Shown: positions 1 through 6,600 of the stretch, piece after piece | How positions within the stretch are numbered: position 1 is the first letter of the stretch | Layout of the letters: each line of letters starts with the position of its first letter | NCBI GenBank assembly: GCA_903917505.1 | Contig: CAIXAY010000299.1 | Span: 1-10,540 of the forward strand | Origin: an uncultured beta proteobacterium | GTDB lineage: Bacteria > Pseudomonadota > Gammaproteobacteria > Burkholderiales > Rhodocyclaceae | Length of the DNA: 10,540 nucleotides | Reading direction: 5' to 3' | Translations under genes and position numbers: made by a program | The notes under the pieces: generated by a model | What the model saw: the letters and a program-made list of their open reading frames with translations, nothing else | Told to the model about the DNA's origin: nothing | Database searches by the model: none

Positions 1-684
1 CTGATCGCCCTCGCCCAGGACGTGCGTTTGCCATCCTTTCTCTACCATGCTCCAGTTGGCGTCGTAGCGGTCCATCGTGATGTTCATGCGGCCACCGCCC
101 GAGGCTATCTGCGCGTCGAAACCAGGGGCGTTCGTTTCGATCAGGAAGGCCTCAAACGGCTCGACATAGTCGAGCGCGCTGGTTTCAGGCACGTCGCGGC
201 CGTCGAGCAGCGCGTGGATGCGAACCGCCTTCACGCCTTCTTCCCTGGCACGAACGATCATCGCCTTTAGATGATTGATATGGCTATGCACATTGCCATC
301 TGAAAAAAGACCGATGAAGTGAATCACGCCGCGCCCAGCCTTCGCGCCCGCCACGATCTGCTGCCAGGCCTCGCCTTGCCAGATGGCGCCAGAGGCAATG
401 GCATCGGCCACCAGCGAAGCGCCCTGGCTATATATCTGCCCGGCGCCGATGGCGTTGTGGCCGACTTCGGAGTTGCCCATGTCTTCGTCGGAGGGCATGC
501 CGACCGCAGTGCCGTGAGCGCGCAGGGTGATGTTCGGGTAATTGGCGAAAAGTCTGTCGAGCGTCGGTTTTCTCGCCGCGGCGATGGCGCTGCCGACGTC
601 CGACTTCGAAATTCCGTAACCGTCCATGACGATGGTGACGACCGGGCCGTCGATTCCGGCGAAAGAGGCAAGCTTTTGCAACAT
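1..684 (-). CDS. gpmI: 2,3-bisphosphoglycerate-independent phosphoglycerate mutase, N-terminal 228 residues (runs off left edge)
   Basis: Glycolytic and gluconeogenic enzyme that interconverts 3- and 2-phosphoglycerate in the cytoplasm, with two metal ions and a phosphoserine intermediate. What is visible: an early VMDGYG motif whose Asp21 is the expected metal ligand, then DMGNSEVGHNAIGAG, in which Ser72 is the expected phospho-acceptor, and further on LLDGRDVPETSA, a substrate-binding motif of the family. The family is usually 510-560 residues, so under half is present and the remaining metal ligands lie outside the window. The wording around the active serine (AHGTAVGMPSDEDMGNSEVGHN) resembles the plant and trypanosomatid branch more than the E. 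coli GpmI branch; this is from memory. The start ATG at 684-682 is chosen because AGGA lies 7 bases upstream. The gene follows bioC by 88 bases on the same strand and probably has its own promoter. Confidence 0.95.
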   Translation of the reverse strand, partial: MLQKLASFAGIDGPVVTIVMDGYGISKSDVGSAIAAARKPTLDRLFANYPNITLRAHGTAVGMPSDEDMGNSEVGHNAIGAGQIYSQGASLVADAIASGAIWQGEAWQQIVAGAKAGRGVIHFIGLFSDGNVHSHINHLKAMIVRAREEGVKAVRIHALLDGRDVPETSALDYVEPFEAFLIETNAPGFDAQIASGGGRMNITMDRYDANWSMVEKGWQTHVLGEGDQ

Positions 685-691
685 GATGTGT

Positions 692-708
692 TCCTGAAAA
701 AAAAAAAA
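692..708 (-). promoter_or_regulatory. gpmI ribosome binding site directly behind a 12-base T tract
   Basis: Read on the minus strand, twelve uninterrupted T (plus-strand A at 697-708) are followed by C and then AGGA (695-692), which sits 7 bases before the gpmI ATG. AGGA at that spacing is a normal Shine-Dalgarno site and fixes the start. The pyrimidine run could serve as an unstructured landing site for ribosomal protein S1. Homopolymers of this length also change length easily, which would move promoter and leader relative to the start without changing the reading frame. The motif and spacing are seen; the functional roles are inference. Confidence 0.6.
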
Positions 709-724
709 GAAATCAATGATAACC

Positions 725-741
725 GCGGCAAGCAAGGCCGC
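725..741 (-). other. Small hairpin between bioC and gpmI
   Basis: GCGGC (725-729) and GCCGC (737-741) form a perfect 5-base-pair stem with a 7-base loop. On the minus strand it lies after the bioC stop and is followed, 16 bases later, by the T12 run. That gap is too long for a classical intrinsic terminator. It could be a weak terminator, a 5' leader structure of gpmI, or chance in GC-rich DNA. Confidence 0.25.
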
Positions 742-743
742 TA

Positions 744-752
744 ATCATAGCA
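744..752 (-). promoter_or_regulatory. Possible extended -10 promoter for gpmI
   Basis: The minus strand reads TGC TATGAT, an extended -10 (TGn) joined to a hexamer with five of six matches to TATAAT. No good -35 hexamer lies 16-18 bases upstream, which is tolerated by extended -10 promoters. It would start transcription near 737, giving a leader of about 50 bases that contains the T12 run. It would let gpmI be expressed apart from bioBC. The call rests on sequence resemblance only. Confidence 0.4.
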
Positions 753-772
753 AACCATGCCCCGGCAGCGCG

Positions 773-1654
773 TTAACGTAACCTTTGCTTGGGATCGAAG
801 CGAACAATGGCGGCGCCGTCCGCGGTCTTCCTCGCGGCGATCTTCCAGGCGTGGCCGTAGACCACCTCGAAAGTCGCCGGCAAGCGCCCGTCCTGCATGC
901 GATTTTCATAATCGGCGCAGACCGCCCGCCAGGCCGAACGGCCCATCAGGCCGCGGCGCCGGGCGTGCATCGCGCAGGCCGAACCGCTTTGGCGCAGGTC
1001 GCGGAACAGGCCGTCGAGGTTCGGATAGGTCATGGTCAGCACTTCGGCGTCCATTACCGGGTCGGCGAAACCGCATTCGACCAGCATGTCGCCGTAATCG
1101 TGCATGTCGGTAAAGCGCTGGCAGTGTTCATGGCCGTCGGAAAAACTGGCGCGCAATTCCTTCAGCGTATCGGGGCCGAAGGTCGAGAACATCAACAGCC
1201 CGCCGACTTCGAGCGTACGCTGCATCTCGCGCAGGGCCGGCAGCGGATCGTCGATCCAGTGCAGCATGAGGTTCGACCAGATCATACCGAGCGCGCCCGA
1301 TTTGATCGGCAGAGCGAGCGCGTCGGCGGCGAGCAGCGAAGTCTTCTTGCCGCGCAGAAAAGGCAGCAGGTAGCGCAGCCGCGAGCGCTCCTGCCGCGCC
1401 GTGCGCAACATGGCTTCGCTGAGGTCGGCGCCGAGAACCTGCGCCTGCGGATAGCGTTCGCTCAAAGCGCCAAGGCTCGCACCGGTGCCGCAGCCGAGGT
1501 CGAGCACGCGTTGCGGCTCGATCTTGACGTAGTCGAGCCGTTCGAGCATGCGGCTGCCGACTTCGCGCTGCAATACGGCGACCGCATCGTAAGTGGCCGC
1601 CGCGCGCGCGAAATTGCGCCGCACCTGGCGCGCATCAACTACCGCTGCGCTCAT
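773..1654 (-). CDS. bioC: Malonyl-[acyl-carrier protein] O-methyltransferase BioC
   Basis: SAM-dependent methyltransferase (293 residues) that methylates the free carboxyl of malonyl-ACP. The masked starter can then be extended by fatty acid synthase to pimeloyl-ACP methyl ester, the first committed step of biotin synthesis. Visible: N-terminal VRRNFARAAATYD segment typical of BioC (residues 11-23), SAM-binding motif I VLDLGCGTG (50-58), the acidic GADLSEAM region (75-82), LAADALALP (108-116), the FSTFGPDTLKELR block (156-168) that separates BioC from generic methyltransferases, and a C-terminal TFEVVYGHAWK (261-271) also usual in BioC. Start ATG at 1654-1652 is 6 bases after the bioB stop, so the two are almost certainly co-transcribed and translationally coupled; no strong Shine-Dalgarno is visible. 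Length and motifs are complete. Confidence 0.95.
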   Translation of the reverse strand: MSAAVVDARQVRRNFARAAATYDAVAVLQREVGSRMLERLDYVKIEPQRVLDLGCGTGASLGALSERYPQAQVLGADLSEAMLRTARQERSRLRYLLPFLRGKKTSLLAADALALPIKSGALGMIWSNLMLHWIDDPLPALREMQRTLEVGGLLMFSTFGPDTLKELRASFSDGHEHCQRFTDMHDYGDMLVECGFADPVMDAEVLTMTYPNLDGLFRDLRQSGSACAMHARRRGLMGRSAWRAVCADYENRMQDGRLPATFEVVYGHAWKIAARKTADGAAIVRFDPKQRLR

Positions 1655-1660
1655 CGGCGA

Positions 1661-2650
1661 TCAGATCGGCCGCAAACCGAGCTTGCTGAACAAGGACTGG
1701 TCGCGGTCGACCCCGGGATTGCTCGTGGTCAGCAGCTTGTCGCAATAGAAGATCGAGTTGGCGCCGGCGAAGAAACACAGTGCCTGCATTTCTTCGCTCA
1801 TCGCCTCGCGCCCGGCGGAAAGGCGGACAAAGCTTTGCGGCATGGTGATGCGGGCCGCGGCAATGGTGCGCACGAACTCGAAATTGTCGACCTGCTGGTT
1901 CTGCGCGAGCGGCGTGCCGGGGATCGCCACCAGATTGTTGATCGGCACCGATTCGGGCGGCGGATTGAGATTGGCGAGCTGGGCGATCATCGCCGCCCGG
2001 TTGCGGCGCGTTTCGCCGAGACCGAGAATGCCGCCGGCGCAGACCTTGATGCCGGCCGCGCGCACCTGCCCTATCGTGTCGACACGGTCGGCATGCTTGT
2101 GCGTGGTGATCACCTGGTCGTAAAACCCCGCATCGGTATCGAGATTGTGATTGTAGTAATCGAGGCCGGCGGCTTTGAGTTCGTCGGCCTGCCCATCTTT
2201 CAGCATGCCGAGGGTGACGCAGGTTTCCAGGCCCAGCGCCTTGACTTCGCGAATCATCCGCGTGACGACTTCGAGATCCTTGTCCTTCGGGCCGCGCCAG
2301 GCCGCGCCCATGCAAAAGCGCGAAGCGCCCTTGGCCTTGGCTTCCCTGGCCGCGGCGAGAACGTCCTCGACCGGCATCAGTGCCTCGCGCTCGACGTCCG
2401 TCTTGTAGCGCGCCGACTGCGAACAGTAGTTGCAATCTTCCGAACAACCGCCGGTCTTAATCGAAATCAGCGTCGAGCGTTGCACCGCGTTGGGATCGAA
2501 ATTCGCGCGATGCGCCTGCTGCGCGCGGAACAGCAGGTCCATCAGCGGCAGCTGGTAGAGCGCCTCGACCTGCGAGACGGTCCATTTTGCGGCGGCGGCG
2601 GATGCGCTTGCTTCGGGCGTCAGCGCAACAGGAGGGGTAATCGTATTCAT
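1661..2650 (-). CDS. bioB: Biotin synthase (radical SAM)
   Basis: Catalyses the last step of biotin synthesis, insertion of sulfur into dethiobiotin, using two SAM and two iron-sulfur clusters. All cluster ligands known from E. coli BioB can be placed: CSEDCNYC gives Cys69, Cys73 and Cys76 for the radical-SAM [4Fe-4S] cluster; Cys113 (RFCMGAAWR), Cys144 ([10 protein letters not shown]), Cys204 ([12 protein letters not shown]) and Arg276 (VRLSAGRE) are the [2Fe-2S] ligands. At 329 residues it is near the usual length, with a non-conserved, Ala-rich N-terminal extension of about 20 residues. Start ATG 2650-2648 has AGGT about 8 bases upstream. It heads a two-gene bioB-bioC unit; bioF, bioA and bioD are not in the window. 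No BirA-type operator was recognised upstream. Confidence 0.97.
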   Translation of the reverse strand: MNTITPPVALTPEASASAAAAKWTVSQVEALYQLPLMDLLFRAQQAHRANFDPNAVQRSTLISIKTGGCSEDCNYCSQSARYKTDVEREALMPVEDVLAAAREAKAKGASRFCMGAAWRGPKDKDLEVVTRMIREVKALGLETCVTLGMLKDGQADELKAAGLDYYNHNLDTDAGFYDQVITTHKHADRVDTIGQVRAAGIKVCAGGILGLGETRRNRAAMIAQLANLNPPPESVPINNLVAIPGTPLAQNQQVDNFEFVRTIAAARITMPQSFVRLSAGREAMSEEMQALCFFAGANSIFYCDKLLTTSNPGVDRDQSLFSKLGLRPI

Positions 2651-2723
2651 CGGCAGGACCTGAGTTCAAGAAATGCGGGGGGCATGCAGGGGTAAACGGA
2701 GTGGCGGTGAAGGAGCTTCGCGG

Positions 2724-3461
2724 GTGTCGATTCTACCTCAAAACAAGGACTTGCATGGCGGGATGCAGCGGCTGTGGCGGCGCATCGGCAAGCCCTTGGC
2801 GCAGGATTGCCTGCTCTGCGCGGCGAGCAGCGATGCAGGGATCGTCTGCGCCGCTTGCGCCGCCGATCTGCCGCGCCTGCAGGAACCCCGCTGCCCGCGC
2901 TGCGCCCGCCCGATGCCGGCGATTGAAAACCAGGTCTGTGGCCGCTGCCTGAGCGAGCCACCGCACTACGACCACACGCTGGCGGCGTTTCGTTACGACT
3001 TCCCGCTCGACAAACTGGTGCAAGCCTTCAAGTACGGACACCGCCTGGCGCTCGCCGCCTTCTTCGGCGAACAGCTCGCGGCGCTGGGCGGGCGCCCACC
3101 CGCCGACCTGATCATTCCGCTGCCACTGCACTCCGAACGCCTGCGCGAACGCGGTTTTAATCAGGCGCTTGAACTGGCGCGACCGGTCAGCGCTGCCTGG
3201 CGGGTTCCGATCGCCGCCGACACCTGCCAGCGCGTTCGCAACACGCCGGCGCAGGCCGACCTGCCCTGGCGCGAGCGCATCAAGGACATCCGCGGCGCTT
3301 TCCATTGCCGCGCCGATCTCGCCGGCAAGCGCATCATTCTTGTCGACGACGTGATGACCAGCGGCGCGTCGCTCGACGAATGCGCGCGCACGCTCAAGCT
3401 GCACGGTGCGGTGGAAGTAAGGGCGCTGGTGCTGGCTCGTGCGCTGGTTAAGAGCGATTAA
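2724..3461 (+). CDS. comF: ComF family protein (zinc-ribbon plus phosphoribosyltransferase domain)
   Basis: Family linked to natural transformation (ComF, ComFC) and including E. coli GntX, encoded beside bioH; the biochemical activity is poorly defined. Counted from GTG 2724 (245 residues), four CxxC pairs at 29/32, 42/45, 57/60 and 72/75 form the zinc-binding N-terminus. A type I PRTase fold follows, with IIPLPLHSERLRERGFNQ (130-147) and the PRPP-binding loop IILVDDVMTSGAS (204-216). The start is uncertain: GTG 2724 has a perfect AAGGAG 8 bases upstream (2710-2715), whereas ATG 2763 gives a 232-residue protein whose N-terminus fits the usual short distance to the first CxxC but has a poor ribosome site. 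ATG 2673 would add 17 more low-complexity residues and is least likely. The gene is divergent from bioB and the only clear plus-strand gene here. Adjacency to biotin genes is a known arrangement for this family. Confidence 0.92.
   Translation: MSILPQNKDLHGGMQRLWRRIGKPLAQDCLLCAASSDAGIVCAACAADLPRLQEPRCPRCARPMPAIENQVCGRCLSEPPHYDHTLAAFRYDFPLDKLVQAFKYGHRLALAAFFGEQLAALGGRPPADLIIPLPLHSERLRERGFNQALELARPVSAAWRVPIAADTCQRVRNTPAQADLPWRERIKDIRGAFHCRADLAGKRIILVDDVMTSGASLDECARTLKLHGAVEVRALVLARALVKSD
2730..2735 (-). promoter_or_regulatory. Candidate -10 element of the bioBC promoter
   Basis: The minus strand reads GAGGTAGAATCG; TAGAAT matches five of six bases of the -10 consensus and sits about 80 bases upstream of the bioB ATG. 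No clear TTGACA-like hexamer is found 16-18 bases further up. If correct, the element lies inside the 5' part of comF when comF starts at GTG 2724, or between the genes if comF starts at ATG 2763. The identification is inference from motif resemblance. Confidence 0.35.
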
Positions 3462-3603
3462 CCACAACGAGCACAACGAAAATCGATAGTTCGAGAAAAA
3501 CCATCTTTCAATCAACGGGCGCCTTTTGAATCGCCACGCTGATCGGAGAAGGAAAATCTCTGTTCTATTTTTCGTCGTGCCCGTTGTGCCCGTTGTGGTT
3601 AAT
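3457..3603. repeat. Inverted pair of 9-base-unit tracts filling the comF/gdh convergent gap
   Basis: The left arm (3457-3478) is ATTAACCACAACG followed by a second CACAACG unit. The right arm (3603-3582, minus strand) is the same 22 bases with one mismatch. Each arm is a short array of a 9-base unit close to CACAACGRG: two copies on the left, three on the right (the extra one reads CACGACG). Both then pass into an A-rich stretch. The comF stop TAA lies inside the left arm and the right arm ends 6 bases before the gdh stop. The arms are about 100 bases apart, with no ORF between. It could act as a two-way terminator for the convergent genes, or be a small non-autonomous repeat element. Similar 9-base-period tracts occur between genes in other bacteria as I recall, but I cannot search for this one. 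Confidence 0.7.
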
Positions 3604-3609
3604 CCGTTT

Positions 3610-6600
3610 CTACTTCTCCGCCGTCAGCAGCCGCTTGATCTCCGACAGCCCGGCCGAGAGCATGGCCAGATCCTGCGGCGCGTTGCGCTTGAGTTCCTCG
3701 ACGGCGTTGCGCGCCTCGGCGCTCGCCGCCGGCAGCTCGACCGCGCCGTGCTGCAACAGTGTCTGGCGCAGCGCGCGCAGTTGGCCGGCGAGTTGCGTGC
3801 GGGCGCGCGCCTGCCAGCGGTTGCTGGCCGGCAAACGCGCGATAGCACTATCCAGCCAGGCGAAATCGAGGCTGGCATTCATGCTCGCACAAGCAGCCGC
3901 CACATCAGCCAGCGGACGCTCGCTGGCGCGCGCCAGATCGACGAGTTCGAAAACGCCGACGATGCGCTCGCGCGCCTCGAGCACATCGGCGATCGTCGCC
4001 GCGCCGCCCTTGCCTGCGCGCGCAGCGGCCAGCGCCGTTGCGACCGCATCGCGATAGCCCGCGATGATTTCGGCGATGGGCTTGCCGGCCATCTGCGCGG
4101 CCAGCAGCTGCCGGGTGGCATCGCCGACCATGGCGCGCAAGGCGGCCATCATGGAAAGTTGCTGCTCGGCGCTGACCTTGAGGTCGAGCGCCTCGATTTC
4201 GCGCCAGGGCGCTTCGCCACCGAGCAGCTCGCTCGCCGCGTACCAGGCGGCGGCGACTTGCGCCGCATCGGCGCCGGTCTCGTCGCCGGCCTGCAGGACG
4301 AAGCAGGTTCCCATGCGATTGACCAGGCGATTGACGAGTTGCGTGGTGATGATTTCGCGCTTCAGCGGATGCGACGCAAGTTGCCCGCCCCATTTCTCGA
4401 TCAGCGCCGGCGGGAAATACTCGACGAGCAGTTGCTGCAATTCCGGCGCATCCGGCAGGTGCGAAGCCAGCAACTCCTCCTTCAGCGTGATCTTGGTCCA
4501 CGCCAGCAGGATGCAGATTTCCGGCGCGGTCAGGCCGCGCCGCATTTGCGCGCGCTCGGCGAGGCCCTTGTCGTCGGGCAGGAACTCGATGCTGCGACTG
4601 ACCGCGCCCTTGGCCTCGAGGCTGCGGATCAGCTGCGCGTGCGCGCTGAGGATGGCGTTGCCGGCCACCGCTTCGAGCGAGACCGCGCCGGTCTGCTGAT
4701 AGTTGTCGGCGAGCACCAGATGTGCGACGTCGTCGGTCATCGCGGCGAGCTGCGTGTCGCGCTGCTTGCCGGTCATCTCGCCGGCGGCGAGCAGGCCGGA
4801 GAAGAGGATCTTGATATTGACCTCGTGATCCGAACAATCGACGCCGGCCGAGTTGTCGATGGCATCGGTATAGATGAGGCCGCCGTTCGACGCGAATTCG
4901 ATCCGCGCCTTCTGCGTCACGCCGAGATTGCCGCCTTCGCAGACGACCTTGACGCGCAGTTCGCTGGCGTCGACCCGCAGCGCATCGTTGGTGCGGTCGT
5001 TGGCATCCTGGTGGCTCTGGCTGCTGGCCTTGATGTAGGTGCCGATGCCGCCGTTGTAGAGCAGGTCGGCCGGCGCCTTGAGGATCAGCTTGATCAGTTC
5101 GTTGGGCGCCAGCTGTTCGGCCTCGGTCCCCAGCCAGGCGCGCACCGGCGCCGACAGCGGGATGGTCTTGACGTTGCGCGGCCAGATGCCGCCGCCGGCG
5201 GAAATCAGCGAGCGGTCGAAATCGTCCCACGACGAGCGCGGCAGCGCCGCGAGGCGTTGCCGCTCGACGAAGGTTCTGGCCGCATCGGGGCTCGGGTCGA
5301 TGAGGATATGGCGATGGTCGAAAACGGCGATCAGGCGGATCTCTTTCGAGAGCAGCATGGCGTTGCCGAAAACGTCGCCGCTCATGTCGCCGATGCCGAT
5401 GACGGTGAAGGGCTCGCTCTGCGTATCGCGGCCGAGTTCGCGGAAGTGGCGCTTGACCGCCTCCCAGGCGCCGCGCGCGGTGATCGCCATCTTCTTGTGG
5501 TCGTAGCCGACCGAGCCGCCTGAAGCGAACGCGTCGCCGAGCCAGAAGCCGTATTCGATGGCGATGCCGTTGGCGATGTCGGAGAAAGTGGCCGTGCCCT
5601 TGTCGGCGGCGACGACGAGGTAGGTATCGTCACCGTCGCGGCGGCGAAGGTTCTTCGGTGGAACAACCTTGCCTTCGACCAGATTGTCGGCGAGGTCGAG
5701 CATGCCGCGGATGAAGGTCGAGTAACAGGCGATGCCTTCCGCCTGGTAGGCATCGCGCTCGCTGGGGGGCGGCAGGCGCTTGCCGATGAAACAGCCCTTG
5801 GCCCCGAGCGCCACGATGACGGCGTTCTTGGCCGTCTGCGCCTTGGTCAGCGCTAGCGCTTCGGTGCGGAAATCCTCCATGCGATCAGACCAGCGCAGGC
5901 CGCCGCGCGAGACGCGCGCGCCGCGCAGGTGGATGCCCTCCATGCGCGGGCTATAAACGAAGACTTCATAGAGCGGCAGCGGCTTGGGCAGGAAGGGCAC
6001 GCGCTTCGATTCGATCTTGAACGAAAGATAGCCCTTCGCCTTGCCATCCTTGCCGGTCTGCCAGGCGTTGGTGCGCAGCGTCGCTTCGATCGCCGTGCGC
6101 AGGCCGGAAAGAATGCGGTCGTCATCGAGGTTGCTGACTTGCGCGAGCGCGCTGCGCAGTTCGCCGGCGATCGCCTCGGCGCCGGTATCGTCGCTTCCCG
6201 GCGCGAGCCGCGCGGTGAACAGGTCGACGAGCAGGCGGGCGATGTGCGGCTGGGCGGCGAGACAGCGTTCGATATAGACCTGCGAAAACGGCAGCCCGGC
6301 CTGGCGCACGTAACGGCCGTAGGCGCGCAGGATGGTGATGCGCGGATCGTCAAGGCCGGCGAGCAGGGCGAGGCGGTTGAAACCGTCGTTCTCGGCTTCG
6401 TCGCGCAGGAGCTTTTCGAGCAGGTCGACGAAAGCCTTTCGCGTCGCTTCGTCTTCGAGCGCGCCGGCGCGCGGCAGCCTGACGGCGAAATCGGCGATGT
6501 GCAGATTGCTGTCCACGAGCTTGAACGGCTGTTCGGAGAGCACGATCACGCCGAGATTCTCGAATACCGGCAGCACCGCCGAGAGCGGCCGCGGATCGCC

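Noticed and set aside
771..778. Palindrome CGTTAACG at the bioC stop codon as an operator
   Set aside because: Only 8 bases long, overlaps the stop codon, and not positioned relative to any convincing promoter.
785..2695. Long plus-strand open frame of 636 codons across bioC and bioB
   Set aside because: It is antisense to two genes with complete catalytic motifs. Its composition (rich in Arg, Ala, His, Asp, Gly, Glu) is the usual mirror of GC-rich coding sequence, with no recognisable domain.
2754..2952. Alternative short cysteine-rich plus-strand protein starting at ATG 2754
   Set aside because: It is a shifted frame of comF; the comF frame has the ordered CxxC pairs and the downstream PRPP motif.
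3526..5523. Plus-strand open frame of 665 codons antisense to the glutamate dehydrogenase
   Set aside because: Mirror frame of a strongly biased GC-rich gene; no motif, no plausible start site, and the opposite strand has clear catalytic blocks.
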